Assembly (NCBI GenBank): GCA_030490835.1
Contig: CM059974.1
Span: forward strand, 7,385,501-7,449,500
Direction of reading: 5' to 3'
Origin: Annona cherimola
Lineage: Eukaryota > Streptophyta > Magnoliopsida > Magnoliales > Annonaceae
DNA: 64,000 bases
The notes beneath the pieces were generated by a model. It searched no databases. It was not told where the DNA came from and saw nothing but the letters and a program-made list of their open reading frames with translations. Shown here piece after piece: positions 22,708 through 35,878 of this stretch. The position numbers and the translations under genes were made by a program. Position 1 is the first letter of the stretch. The number at the start of each line of letters is the position of its first letter.

Positions 22708-25700
22708 TCACCTTCTTTAAGAAAACTTGCAAAGCCTAACTTAGGAAACATTAAACAAAGAACTTGATTTATAAACAAAGTTAGGATTATAATTCAAACA
22801 AATCCAAATTTGCTTTTAAATTTATTATTTAATGTAAAATATATTATATAAAATCTAAATAATATTTCTTTATATTTATATTTTTTACGGAAAATTTTAG
22901 ATATACCAATAATTTTACTTATAATTTTATTATATTTAAAAACTTTTTAAAATGTCAAATATTCTTGTGTATTTTGCCAAAAATTTCATTTATACTTGCA
23001 ACCCTATATAAAATGACCAATATTATTATGATTTTAAGCTAAAAATTCACATTTATATAGATTTTTAGTACTTTTATAACTTCAGAATCATACTTTTGCC
23101 ACTATACAATAATATATTATTTGAATGTAAATTTTCATTTATAAATTTATAACTAAGTTTTAGGCATATTTGTTATTTCATACAAGGGCATGGGTAGAAT
23201 TTTGGACAAAATATTTTAGTCGGTAGGTACACGTGGAATTCAATCTATATTTATATTATTTATATTTTTATAGATGTTTGTCATGTTAAAATTATATTAG
23301 ATAGATCATATCATTTATATTTGCATTATTTATTTCTACATTCGTTGGTTTTCTTCTTTTTTCCTTTTTGAAATAGATAAAATTTTTAAAATATAATACA
23401 TTACTATGATTTTCTTAAATTTATTGGGCTACATATTATTATTTTTGTTTAGATAACTTCTACTCGCATGAAATTTAAACATATCATTTTAAACGTAAAT
23501 GAAAAATTATTAACTAAATTTCAACTCAAACCCAATTTATAAAAATAGATTTTGAATTTAAAATAAGGCAAACGGAGTTTGATGAGCTCTAGTTGCACTT
23601 CAGAGTATGGAAGCTGCGAAAGCAGAGTAAGTGTAACTCCAAAATAGTCTTTTCGAGCTCGAGATATTTTTATGTACGGTCGCCAGTTGTGGCCTTTGGG
23701 ACGTGAGGAAGGTTGTGTTAGGTTGCAACGATACTAGATTTCACCTACCAATCAGAATTTTGACTGTCTCCGTACATTGCAGTAGACACGGAGATTAAGC
23801 ATCGCCAGCCCATCGCTTTTAGCGGTGGATCGATGTTGCCGAAACGCGTTTTCATACGACGACTGGATGTGTACATTGGGCCAACATCGGAAGTCAAAGA
23901 CTTAAAGTACAAAAGAGAGAACGATTTTAACCATTATTTTATAGTTTTAAAACTGATTATAAAAACAGAGACTTTTTAGTCAGTGAGTCACTGAAAATCC
24001 AACTCAAATGATTCGAGCCGAGTTGTGTGCAAGTTTTGTCTGGTCGCTTATGGGTTGCGGGAGTGACGATTAAGTTGGGTGTTTGTCAATTTCACAAGAC
24101 CAATTAATCAAATTAGGATCCATATAGATCAAGTCAATATTTTTGAATATTGGATCGAGTCCATATTTCAGAATGCCGGCGAAGGCCTTAGTAGAAGTCC
24201 AACGTAAACTGAGTCGTTACTCGTTACCGACTGTCACGAGTCAGTCAAATGGAGCCATTGAATTTTTCATGAAGCGCATTGTTCTTTCTTTTTAACAAAA
24301 AAAAAAAAAAAAAAAAAAATTCTACATAGAAATCTTAACTACATGTAATAATTTATTTTTCATGTCATTATGAACCTACTAACATTATTATCTCGTCTTT
24401 TTTATTTTATTGATCGGCGTCTCTCTTTACGGTGCAGAAGGCTTCAACGCACCATTGAAAGTGAATACCGGACGCGGATGACCGGCGGTGAGCCTTTGCT
24501 CTCTGTATCCAGTCTGTGTTACAGTTGTTGTGTGGCCTAAATAAATAATAGTTTTAAATTTATTTTAAAGTTTATCAACGTATAAAACGCATACAATCCT
24601 AGTAAGATATTACTGTTCTTTAAGCAGAATCGTGGTGTCTCGGCCATTTTCTGGCATGAGATTATTTGCACCCTGTTTCGTATCTGCTGCTGCTAGTATT
24701 TAAAAAAAAGTACCGAGGAAAAAGACGTTAAACTCAATAACATTACAGGTGAATATCATCTTTTCTTTTCATTAGCTCAAATAGTTTTATATAAACAGAA
24801 GTGATAAAACTTTTGATAAAAAGTTTTTGAAATATGAAAAAATAATGTAATATGAGTAATGATGAAAAGTAAAAATAATAAAGTTAGAACAGATATGTTA
24901 AATGTATAGATAATTGTATAAAAATAATTGAAAAATATAATTGTATAAAAAATGAATAAATAATTAAAAAAGTGAAAAGTTTTAAATATTAACAAGCACT
25001 CCCCAAAATATCAAATCATCTTTCTATAAATTAAGATTAAGTAATTCCAAAAGAACATAATAATAATAATGACTTTTCAGAAAAGAATGTTATATGACCT
25101 TTCTGCTTTTCTCGTCCATTAATTAGATGATTTCAACCCACACTCATGACTCACGCGGACATCAAAAGATAGTAAATTATTGACATTGTAATATTAAAAA
25201 TAGTCACTACTGTTGAATTGATAGGACAAGAGATCGAATGCAATAAACACGTGAAACTAATCTTCATATGCTCTTGTACTGTTAAATACCGCGAAGTTCA
25301 ACTAAAAAATATTTACCAAACAAAATAAATAGTAAATAAATGTAATATTAACTTCTCATATAAGGATAGTAAATAATCCCTCAACAAAATTTAAAAAATA
25401 TGTTGTAGTATTTTATAAACTTGATGAAAGGCATTAATTTCTTAGCAAAGTTTTTGATTTCGTGGCTATGATGATTTAATTTCAATAGAAAGTGAAATAA
25501 TCTTTTTACCAAAGAACACAAAAATTGTCTCAATTAAATATTTTTTATTGAACATTGTGGCTTGGTTGGATATAAATATGTAGAAATAAATAATATTTTT
25601 ATACTATTAAAAATCGCAAAAGAAATTTTCAATTTTCAAAAATTCGAGGGACAATTGCCACGTTCGGCTCTATGGCTGTACATGGCTTCACCACTAGATG

Positions 25701-25821
25701 ATTATGATAATTAGATATCTAATCTAAGAAATATTTTTTGATTCTAATCTAATGAATATTTTTGGATGGCTATAATTTGATGAATATTTGGAGCATATTT
25801 TAACATGACAATTAGTCTTTA
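22708..25821. other. AT-rich intergenic DNA, no gene seen
   Basis: No recognisable coding region. A run of about 21 A occurs at 24299-24319. Around 24777-24995 the interior words of the Tourist-like MITEs recur (aaaacttttgataaaaagtt, aataatgtaatatgagtaatgatgaa), suggesting a decayed copy without clear ends. Confidence 0.4.
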
Positions 25822-26204
25822 GGGTAATTTACAGATACACCCACTTAATTTAGCCATAATTATAATATACCCATATAGTTCCAAAAATCATAAATAATTC
25901 TTGTATAGTTTAATCATAATTGTAAATATATTTACGTTGTTATAATGTCATTATGATGCTATTACTGCACTGTTACAATGTGGATATATTTGCAAATATA
26001 TAAAAACTACATGGCCATATTAGCAAAATTATATATACCTGTTTAATTTTTAAAATTGCAAATATACCCAGGTAGTTTACACATCTTTGCAAATATTCTC
26101 ACGTCAGAACGGCGCAATAACGGCGATATAGCAGTGTATACTTCATAATTGTAATTATATTTGTAATTATGATTAAACTCGGTAGGTATATTTACAAATA
26201 ACCC
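25822..26204. mobile_element. probable Mutator-like MITE (GGGTAATTT ends)
   Basis: The left end GGGTAATTTACAGATACACC is partly mirrored by the right end GGGTTATTTGTAAATATACC (reverse complement). Further inside, tacccatatag and similar words repeat in both arms. It resembles the elements at 37947-38380 and 51334-52672 in style, but no matching target duplication was found, so this copy may be old or its ends slightly misplaced. Confidence 0.45.
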
Positions 26205-26473
26205 TTTTTAAAAGTTAACAAATTTCATAAATACTTCTTTATATAATTTTGATATTTTAACTACCTGAGTATCTTATCATTTTGCTGTTATCTTTATATT
26301 GTAATTATTTATTACATCTTTCTATATAATTTTATTTTTTCTACCCTTAACCGTTATTCTAAATATATGACATCATTCTCTCATTCTAGGAAAAATTTTT
26401 AACATTCTCATTTTGCCGCTTTTCCCCTCGGACTCTCCAATAAAGGATATTACCAGCGAAGCGCCTTTGCTAT

Positions 26474-26580
26474 GACACGTGTCAAGCACTCACGAGCTGC
26501 TCCAACTTGGGGGTATATAATAATACGCGCTCTATTACCTGGCGTAAAGAGGCCTAAACCGATTGGATTGTCGCCACGTG
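26474..26580. promoter_or_regulatory. two G-box (CACGTG) elements upstream of the glycosyltransferase gene
   Basis: GACACGTGTC (26474-26483) is a perfect 10-bp palindrome with a CACGTG core, and a second CACGTG is at 26575-26580. They lie about 450-550 bases upstream of the PGSIP8-like start codon. Plant bZIP and bHLH factors bind this core; a role in light or abscisic-acid control of the gene is inference only. Confidence 0.45.
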
Positions 26581-27026
26581 TTAGTTGGAGGCCTTGCAAA
26601 TTGCTCTGATCCCTGCCTACCCGCCATGCGCGGATGTCTCCGTATTTAATAACCGCCAAACACTTGCTCCTCGGCCAAAACAGATGGCAACGGGCTTTTG
26701 TTTTGCCGCCCCATCGGAAGGACCTATTTTTTAGATTCTTTACGCTGTTACCTATTCTCTCTGTCTTTAAGCCCCATCCATCATTTCTTCGGAATCCGCC
26801 GGAAAATTCTACCATTAACCTTTGATGCTGGAAATGTAGAGAAACAGAGAGTCAATCGCTTCTTTTTGTTTTTCCTTCCAAAACAAAATCCTTCAACTTC
26901 AGCCAAGCTGCTCTTTGTTAGCCGTATACGTGGACAGATTGTTAGAAAGTTGGTGTCGTCGTCGTCTTCTTCCGTTTTCACTTTCCTCCCTTCGGAGCTG
27001 ATTTTTGCGCACCTCTGAAAGGGGAA

Positions 27027-30000
27027 ATGGGAGGGAAAGTCGGATTTTGGAAGGGAGTTTTGTGTGCTGTGGTTTTGGTTCTTTTGACGGTTGGATCGAC
27101 GAGTGCGGCGGAGGAAAAGGTGCGTTTCCGGAACGCCTATGCGGCGATGATGTACATGGGCACGCCACGGGACTACGAGTTTTATGTGGCGCTGCGTGTC
27201 ATGCTTAAATCGCTGGTTAAGCTTAAGGTGGAAGCCGATCTGGTGGTGATTGCTTCCGTCGACGTCCCAGCGAGGTGGATTGATACTCTGTAAGTAAAAC
27301 CTCTCTCTCTCTCTCTCTCCAGATGCTGCTTGCTAACGTACGCACTGGACACATGTGAGCACTGTTTAGTAACGCACGCACTCGACTCGTGTGGCGATCG
27401 CGGCTCCAATTTAGCGACGTGTAGGGAGGCCCTTTGCTTTGAAACTGACGATCGCGGCCGTTGCTTCCTGGGTTTCAATTTAGGCCTCTCTTGGAGCTGT
27501 TGCTCCCTGGGACGTCTAAAATTATTAGCTCAGCTTTAATTTTGTATTGCCGGTCCGATTAGGATGGTGCCCAGTTCCCAATAACGGTCAGAGCATCCAC
27601 TTAAAATAATAATAATAATACAAGAGTTGTGTAGCTGCTGACTAGACGGTAATCCAGCCCGCCGAGTGCAACTGGGCCGGTTCGCTCTTGGTCTCCTGTC
27701 CGCATCCTATCGGTCGAAGTGGAAATAATATCCTATCTTTATCCTGCCCAACAACTGTTCACTAGTGAGATGAGTATGAATTGTAATTTTTCATTCTCAA
27801 CTCTCTGTTTGTTGTTGTTGTTTTTTTTTTTTTTTTTTTTTTTTTAAGAAAAAAAAATTCATATAACTTTTTACATCTACACCACTCCCCTATTCTACAT
27901 CTCGTCGCAACCGTGGATAGAACTTCGTTTATTACGCCGATATTCTACTCACGTGAAGGTTTGGTAGGTTCAGTTCGTGTTCCTCAGGTTGCAAATCGAT
28001 TTTTCCGATACAACGTTTCAACTTTTAATAACATTGAAGCAGTCGAGTAGTTTTCCAATCTAAATAAAATATTAAATATATGCTTTTGGGAAGGAGGAAA
28101 AATAAAAAATAAAAAACATTTTAACTATGGAGATAAAAACGAAATCCATTCAAGCGATGATACATATAAAAATGTATACTCACAAGGCATAGCGTATCCA
28201 ATCGGTTTTAGGTGCTGATTACATGGTATTTACCCGACTGTAATCGAAGCACTGCCTCTGGATAACTTCTTGGACTCCTACCTTCTGAGTAATTTCCTTT
28301 CGAACCCAACCTGCCCAAAAGCTAGTAGACCCACACACATAATCCAGACCGTTGATGTGTCGAACTTAGCCATGATTAGTCTACTAAACTTTCCGGATCG
28401 AGAAGTTAGTCAGAAACAAGGATGACGCGTTGCTACTCTTTTCCGAACGAGGGCCACTATGCGGAGTTTTTTGACAATCAAACACATTGATATTTTCGCC
28501 CCTCCATTTTAATGTTTCCATCTGCAACACTACTTCCGTTAACAGCCCAGGTGATAAGTTGTATTGGCCGAGTTGCGGGAAGTACGGGGCGGGATGTGAT
28601 ACGATAAATAACCGGAAACAGGGTCACCCTTTCCTCTTTTGAAAATTTCTGTTGCTGTTGGCAGCTGGCAACCTTCTGTAATCGGTGAATCCGAACCTTT
28701 GCTTTCTTAAAAATAGTTTTCTGGTTCCTATTAAAGCGTTGTTACCCACGTTTGCCGGTAGTATTAATTTTGAGATGGTCAACTCGTAGGCTTTTAAAAA
28801 TCGCTTTTGTTCGACGGGTGTAATTGGAGGATTGCAGCAGGTGCCACTTGCACTTGCAGCTGCGCTTGTTAATGCTCGACAAAAGCTAACGAATCCGGCG
28901 TGAGCGCGGCTGATTTTACGGAGCGGAGTCTCCAACTCCGATGGTCCCCTAAGCCTGCGCCGATAGTCTCTTGGCGTTTGCTCTGGCCTCGACAGTCCAT
29001 ATGCATCCCAGCTGTTCGCCCTTGTCACCCGCAGTTTTCCAATTTATGACCATTGAAGCCATTTTGATGATTTGCTGGCGTCCTTCACCCGTTCGCCGTA
29101 CGGAGTCGGTGCTCAACTTATACGAAAGGACACTGATCATCCAAAAAATATCATTTTTATTTATTTATTTGTAACATACGTATAGGCTCCATTTAGATGG
29201 ACGCTCGTTCCAAATTTTATATTTTTATATTTTTAAATTTTTAATGTTTTTATTTTTGAAAAGAAAAAAAGTAGGGCCCATTTATCTTTCAAAGAAAATT
29301 TTTTAAAATAAATTTCTGGGCTGTCCTTTCATCGGAACACATCTCAAATTTTATACATATAAATATATTTCCAAGAAAAAATTGCGGTCCCCATCCTTGC
29401 GATCGTGAGTAACATAGCCAAGTGATGGTTGAGAGTGACCAGCGTACGTGGGATGAACCCAACCGTCGATACATAGTGGCCGACTGATCTGTTACTTTTT
29501 CCTTGTAGCTTTGAATCTTACCAATAGAGATTCACAATCGAGGTAACGGGTTAGAATCTAAACCATCAGGAACTGCAATTTGATCATGTTCTCGTTTTAC
29601 CCATGCCAGTAGTCCCCCGAACACACCGACGTCATTTTCAAGCCACTGAGCGATTCCACTGTGTGCAGCACTCTGCCCCCGGAAAGTCCCGATGTGATGC
29701 CCTTTTGGAAAAGAAAATTTGTCACCATCTTCATTTTCCTTCTGATTTCCTAGTGCCTTTTCACTGCTGCATGTTTCATGCGTGACCATTTGGAACTGTT
29801 AACTGATAAAGTGTCATTTCTCTGGCCCTTCATATTATAATATTAGATGTACGGTTCCAACCTTAAAGTGCGTTGGCGAAACCATTCTCACAATTACAAA
29901 ATGGTCTCGTTCCATGTGTCTAATGTGTTTTAGTAAACATCCAGACAATTGAAGGGAAGCGTGGAAACAGCAGCCTACACCCCACCATCATTTGCAAATT

Positions 30001-32877
30001 AGACAGTTAAATTTTTCCAAAAAGAAACATGGTTTGGTGTTTTGGATTGTTGTAAGAATAGCCTTCATGTTATCTTTGTGAAGATCTCTTGTATTAAACA
30101 TTTAGCTATGGTAACGTGGGCTTGCCATTTACACGGCATGCAGCTCTACATGCATGACATCGTTCATCATCTCAGTTTGCACCGAATTTTTTGGGTCTAC
30201 GTATGCTTGGATTTCTCATTTGCAGATGAAACTTTCGCACATTTGGCAGAATAAAAGAAGATGGTGCAAAGGTAGTGGTGGTGAAAAACGTTGAGAACCC
30301 ATACTTGAAGCAGTCCAACTTCGACAACAGGTTCAAGTTGACCCTGAACAAGCTCTATGCTTGGAGCTTGGTGGATTATGATCGTGTGGTGATGTTAGAT
30401 TCTGACAACCTCTTCCAACACAACACTGATGAGCTATTCCAGTGTGGCCAGTTCTGTGCTGTCTTCATCAATCCATGCATCTTCCATACTGGCCTCTTTG
30501 TTTTACAGGTTTGCTCCTACCAGTTTGATCGAATGTCTAGCTATTCTTTGAGCTTTTAGAGCTACACTGCTCCAGAAACATCAGAGAGTGCTTTTCCCCT
30601 ATTCCTTCCGTAAATCTAAAATGATTCCAGAAAGCAAGCGGAACAAATAAAGATTTGAATTGGGGTGACAGTACCCTGTGCCTAAATCATCTGATGGACA
30701 ACCATGAATATGGACACACACAGAATCATGCAATCAGTCTGGACTTGTCTACAGATTCACCTGTGCATTGTGCCAACAAGATGAGCCTATCTTTCATTTG
30801 TTTATCTGTGGGCTAGACAGAAGAAACTAGCTAGGATGCAACTAGACCAAAGAGACAATATCTTGTGTTTCTGATGAATTTGGGGAGCAACTGAAATTTC
30901 CTTTATATAGAAATATTACTCTCTTATTATTTTAATTTGGATTCTGCAATTGACACTCAACTAAAACTTCTGCAATTTTTTACACTCATCTCAACAAGCA
31001 AAGCTTTGGGGATCAAAGGCAGATATTTGAACACCATTGAATTGTTGAGGAGATTGCTCTGTAATTGTCTTCACAATAATTTGAGATGGTAGCATGTTTC
31101 AGATTTCTCTGCTTTATCGATAAGCCTCTCAGATTGTAGTTCAAAAATGTTTTGGTGATGAATCCACTTCTGTAGCAATGACAAACCACCCACATCTTGC
31201 TGTGGCAATAATCTCTGTGGCGGATGCTTTTAGATTTCCTATCACTCAATCAAGCTCCATCTGCGGCCTGCGATTTAACTATTAGTTCTGCAAAACATTA
31301 TTTGCATTGAATTCTCTTATACATTCATGATCATCATGTTCCTTTTACTCTGTCCAATTTACTTGGAGGTTGCAGCCGTCAGTGGAGGTCTTTAGAAACA
31401 TGGTTCATGAGCTAGAGATTGGCAGGAGTAATCCAGATGGTGCTGACCAGGGTTTCTTAGTAAGCTACTTCTCAGACTTGCTGGACCGCCCAATGTTCCA
31501 TCCGCCTTCCAATGGAACCAAGCTGGATGGCTTCTACCGGCTTCCTTTAGGCTACCAGATGGATGCTTCCTATTATTGTTAGTAGCAAAAAATTCCTCTG
31601 TTTTCCTGTAATGAAGCCTCTCTGCAGTACGCATTTCTTTGTGACCATAATCATTTTATTCCCCCCTCAACGCAGATCTGAAGCTGAGGTGGAGCATCCC
31701 ATGTGGGCCCAACAGTGTGATCACTTTCCCAAGTGCACCATGGTTGAAGCCATGGTATTGGTGGTCATGGCCTGTCCTACCGCTGGGCCTTTCGTGGCAT
31801 AAGCAACGTCACAAGACCCTCGGGTAAGATAATTTGAACACATTTGCATTTAATCATCTGCTATAAGACTGCTGCTTAATTTGCAACGAATTGAATTTCG
31901 ATCAGTCTCCTTAAATCAGCCATGTCAACTTGATCATTTTTTGACTAATTCACTTCGAATTTTGCATTCAAGCTAGTTCTTCGAATCACTCTATTCAGGT
32001 ATCCAAGGATGATCGGTTTATTTTGTTGGAATCAAAATTCAAACATCTATATCTGTATCATCTGTAAATTGAATTTAAGTTTCATTAACCTGAATAGCAT
32101 CCTCGATATATCATACTGCACCTGTATTCAGGGAGATGGTATAACTGAAAGTATAATAATGGTTCTGTTTTTCTTGCCTGAAATTGTTATACAAACAGGT
32201 ACAATGCAGAGCTTCCTATGGTCTTTATCCAGACAGCAATGTACTTGACCATCATGATGGTGACCCGTCTAGCGCGGCCCAACCTAACAAAGCTGTATTA
32301 TCGTCAAGACAAGAGCATCACTTGTTTGCAGGCTGTGCTTAAGATTGCAGCGGTGTGGACTATCTTAGTGGCCTACATAGTTCCGTTCTTCCTCATTCCA
32401 CGGACGCTGCATCCCATCCTGGGCTGGTCACTTTATTTGCTAGGCTCAGCGGCACTTTCATCAGTCGTTGTCAACTCCTTCCTGGTGCCAGCACTTTCTG
32501 TCTTCGTGCCATGGTTTGGGATCATAGGAGCACTGGCTATGATGGCATTTCCTTGGTACTCAAATGGGGTTGTCCGGGCATTGGCAGTATTCGGCTATGC
32601 CTTCTGCTATGCTCCAATTGCATGGGGCTCAATGCAGAAGGTGATGGCATGCTTGCAAATCTCATTTGAGAGAGGCCTTCTTCCCAAGGTTGGTTGCTCC
32701 CCAACAAGTACACGAGTTCAGCAAGCTATACTGAAAGACAGATTGTCCAGCAACACCAAAGCCACATTCAAAAAAGAAGATGTAAGAGCAACCAATCCCA
32801 TGTCATATTACCCATATCAGTCTCCATTCATGAACGTATTGAATGCATTCTACAGCAAATGCACAAACCGAGTGTAA
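27027..32877 (+). CDS. PGSIP8: PGSIP8-like glycosyltransferase family 8 protein (putative glucuronosyltransferase)
   Basis: Five exons join in frame with GT-AG introns: 27027-27289, 30250-30508, 31376-31577, 31676-31823 and 32199-32877, giving 516 residues. A hydrophobic N-terminal segment (about residues 8-25) acts as signal peptide or anchor. The GT8 fold follows, with the metal-binding DxD as DSD at residues 138-140 in VVMLDSDNL, and the conserved blocks AVFINPCIFHTG, DGADQGFL and PSAPWLKPWYWWSWP. About four membrane spans are predicted by eye between residues 339 and 432. This multi-span C-terminus is typical of the PGSIP6/7/8 branch, whose PGSIP6 (IPUT1) adds glucuronic acid to inositol phosphorylceramide in the Golgi; the substrate of PGSIP7/8 is not established. 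Intron 1 is long (2960 bp) and starts with a CT microsatellite. The start was chosen as the first ATG before the signal-like segment. The symbol PGSIP8 rather than PGSIP7 is a judgement. Confidence 0.9.
27301..27319. repeat. (CT)n microsatellite at the start of an intron
   Basis: About nine CT units begin roughly ten bases after the donor site of intron 1 of the PGSIP8-like gene. No function is implied. Confidence 0.8.
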
Positions 32878-33933
32878 ATGTAATTTATTGACGAGGAAAT
32901 TCCTTCCACATCCGATTTTATTTGTGATTGAAGTAGAACTATCAAGTTCCCATCTCCACTTGCTTTTTCTGTGAATATGAAATGATATGAAATGAAACTA
33001 ACCGGCTCTAAAATGATCATGTCTGAGCAAGCTGTGATACGCTGAGATGTGTATTTCTTTTCAAATGCTTCTTACAACCTGATGTATATTCTACATCACT
33101 TTCTTTAATCAAAAGGAATTTTTAATACCTCCTTGAAAATGTATGACATTCATCTTTGATTCCCCATCTGAACGGGCAAGACATCTGTAGGTTACGAGCA
33201 CTATACGAGAGTAAGTTGAGTTCAACGGACCCACGCTAAGTTCCACTTCAGCTCCTCCTCCACGAGGCAGTGGAGAGCGCAGAAGTAAATCACACCACAT
33301 TGCAAGAGGTTGGAACAGGTTCTTGCAGCTTGTATTTCTCTGTTATCATGCTACAAATGCTCGATAATGTCGATTGGAAGGACATTTAAAAAATAAAAAT
33401 AAAACGACGACGGCATGACCTTTGCCACGAATTGTGTAGATTTCTGTTATTTTTTTAGGCGTGCGCTGCTAAACCAAACCAATTTTTTTCCCCCTAAAAG
33501 TCCGTGCAGCTTGGAAAAGATTACGAGGCCGGCTTGCAAGTTAATATCCATTTTAATTGTCGAATACGAATATGATCCCACGAACAATATACTTGTCCAA
33601 AAATAATCTGCATCTCAGACAGTTTAGTATGTCATTCTGATGTATCCCTGCTAACTTGCAGGATTATTATTTCAGCAACGGAAGAATACAAGGAGAGATC
33701 TGCCACTCAAAAAGGAATCATGAAGAATAAGATCCCGGTTGAGAACAAGTCATCAGCTAACTGATGAGCTATTCCGTTTCATAATTAATTCTAACGAGGC
33801 GAATTTCCCATCCTTTTCTCACCGCATTACGTTTCTGTTAATGCCCATTTAGTGCTCTAGCTAACCCATCATACACCTCCCTGATCAACTTATCTTTAAC
33901 ACATATCATTCCCACCCTTGAAATCCATCCTGC
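32878..33933. other. 3' flank of the glycosyltransferase gene and intergenic DNA
   Basis: The first 150-250 bases should be the 3' UTR; near-upstream A/T-rich motifs such as gaaatgatatgaaatgaaac (around 32976) could direct polyadenylation. From about 33340 the DNA is unremarkable and leads into the Ca2+-ATPase relic. No further gene is seen. Confidence 0.4.
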
Positions 33934-34310
33934 CCTTAAGGCAGAACAATAAGACATTGAACTTCCCATTGGGATAGCAGGAATAGAAGTTGCAAAAGAG
34001 AGTGCTGTTATCGTCATAGAGGACAACTTCGCACCCATTCTAAATGTTGCTGGGGACGTGCGGTTTACATTAACTTCCAATAGTTTTATCGATTTCGTTT
34101 TTGCATACATCCTTGGATCGGCTCCTCTCACTGTTGTCCAGTTGTTTTGGGTGAACATTATTACGGGCTCACTTAGAGCGTTGTCCTTGGTTACAGAACC
34201 ACCGAAAAATGAACTATTGTGCCATGGGGAGGAGGAACATACTTGGTCAGAGCATCTACCAACTCATTGTGCTTCTGCTTCCCATGTTCGATGACAACGC
34301 CTCCTGAAGC
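33934..34310 (+). pseudogene. relic of a plant plasma-membrane type Ca2+-ATPase (ACA family)
   Basis: Translated on the plus strand, 33971-34215 gives IEVAKESAVIVIEDNFAPIL and then APLTVVQLFWVNIITGSLRA and TEPPKNEL. These correspond to the conserved stretch of autoinhibited Ca2+-ATPases after the hinge, through the M6 region (family pattern EVAKESSDI..DDNF, PLTAVQLLWVNLI, ATEPPT). A stop codon interrupts the upstream part (LKAEQ, stop, then DIELPIGI), a block of about 15-20 residues is missing in the middle, and a frameshift after 34215 leads into a frame reading RRNILGQSIYQLIVLL, which again fits the family. The rest of the pump is absent. It is therefore a broken fragment, probably of a retrocopy or of a duplicated, largely intronless ACA12/13-type gene. 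Confidence 0.7.
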
Positions 34311-34539
34311 CAAAACTTGAAATGCCTTGACAGAAATGAAATCCTAAGCTACTGTATGGAAAATTGCCCCTACTCTAGTATACCCCAAGTCATACTTGTT
34401 AATGCTTCATCCAATTTAATAATTCTCTAGCCTTCATCAATGTTTGCAAGATTCATAAAAAATGTCATGGAGTCGTCAATCAAATCTTTGATAAGATCAA
34501 GCAGGTTTTTAGGGTATCGTGCAACCAAATCCTTCCCAA

Positions 34540-34779
34540 TGTCTGCCGTATTCAAATGAAAAGTTGATGAGCTAAGGGCAGAATGACACCTGTTTTCCCT
34601 TTGAAGATGTCATTCCCAAAATGAATTAAGGCTCCAATTGCTCCTGGTTGGCATTCCTTGGCAATCCTTGACAATCTAGTTACCTCACTTGTTTCATCAC
34701 ATTTAATTGATGCTTCTAAAGCTTCGCTGGCTATATTTGTTTGCAAGAGCCAAGAGGTGGCCCAATGCTAGAGGCTAGG
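34540..34779 (-). pseudogene. unidentified coding relic
   Basis: On the minus strand about 70 codons are open and read like a real soluble protein (for example SEVTRLSRIAKECQPGAIGA and FGNDIFKGKTGVILPLAHQL). A stop lies upstream near 34776. Downstream, a shift of frame gives DLVARYPKNLLDLIKDLIDD, again protein-like, before more stops. I do not recognise the family. Together with the Ca2+-ATPase fragment on the other strand it suggests a patchwork of gene fragments. Confidence 0.35.
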
Positions 34780-35424
34780 TTGGACTCATTGGTCGAAACC
34801 ACCTCTTGGATTACTACACCTGCAGTGACTTTGGCATCGAAAATGACCTGCGGTGAATCATCAGGATGCCTGCCTGATGCATAACTTATCGGTGAATCAG
34901 CAGTAGAAATTGCTTGAATGCTAGGGTCAGATTTTTGTTCCTATGCCTATGTCCAAATCTGGAGAACTTTTTTTTTTCGATAAAACTCTGGAGAACTTGA
35001 TGCATAAGAAACAGGTGTGCTTGAGCCGACCTGGGGTCTGAAAGTGCTGAAAATTTGCGCTTTTCATGGATATTTGGGCCAACTTACCCATTTCACTCAA
35101 AATTTATGCTATGAAGCAGTAAAATCAAATCGACTCTTTTGGCTCATTGCAACTGTGTGGTAATTTTGGTATTGGCCCAAATGGCCCTCACTTCCCAGTA
35201 CTAGAGACAGATTGCGCCCTCGTTTGGCGCCCGCCGCCCAGCCAGTACTGCAGCGCTTCAAAGAGCGGATCCGCTCTCGAAATAGCGTCTTAAGCTTCAT
35301 TTGGCGCCACCGGCCAACAACATGAAAGCCTGTTTTCGCGGCTGCTTGTCCAAATCCTGTTTGGATGAAGAAGTGCTATGCCAAAATCAACACATAAAAT
35401 TGCCTATAAAGGTACTTAAACGAT
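34780..35424. other. unassigned sequence before the tandem array
   Basis: The minus strand at about 34790-34930 again looks coding-like (SPISYASGRHPDDSPQVIFD) but has no recognised family and may belong to the same relic. The remaining part contains two copies of the word tttggcgcc (35224, 35300) and no gene. Confidence 0.3.
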
Positions 35425-35501
35425 CTCTACTTAACCAGCGGAACTTTTGGCCCGGAATCAACACAAAAAATTTGCCAATAAGGTACTTAAACGAAAAGTG
35501 C

Positions 35502-35778
35502 AGTTATGCTTAAGTACACTCGGGTGCATTTAGCTCATTTTTGAAATTTTTAAAAATTTTTTTTTTACGAAACTATTAATCTTAGTATATTTAACATGTA
35601 TATCAATTTTTATCAATTTTGAAAATTTTTAAATATTTATTTTATATATTTTTTAAAATTAATGACATTTTAGTAAAATTGTTAAATACACATAAATTAA
35701 CACTTGTATAAAAAAAATGTTCAAAAAAAATAATAATAAAAAATAATTATTTGCACCAGGTGCATGAGAACGCAGTCC
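35502..35778. mobile_element. Mutator-like MITE, palindromic-core family
   Basis: Flanked by GAAAAGTGC (35493-35501) and CGAAAGTGC (35779-35787), a 9-bp target duplication with one mismatch. Near each end stands a TGCACC/GGTGCA-type motif (cactcgggtgca on the left, tgcaccaggtgca on the right). The interior is the common palindromic core. Confidence 0.65.
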
Positions 35779-35878
35779 CGAAAGTGCTTCTCCCCCCAAC
35801 CCTCTACTTAACCGGTGGAACTTTTAGCCCGGAATCAACACAGAATATTTGCCTATAAGGTACTTCAACGAAAAGTGC

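Noticed and set aside
26450..26815. Minus-strand open frame of 121 codons upstream of the PGSIP8-like gene
   Set aside because: Lies in the promoter and 5' UTR region of that gene, overlaps a plus-strand frame, and has no family resemblance.
28624..29028. Minus-strand open frame of 134 codons inside intron 1 of the PGSIP8-like gene
   Set aside because: The region is GC-richer, which lengthens chance frames; no motif or family seen.
33838..34158. Minus-strand open frame of 106 codons
   Set aside because: It is the antisense shadow of the plus-strand Ca2+-ATPase relic, whose family motifs are clear.
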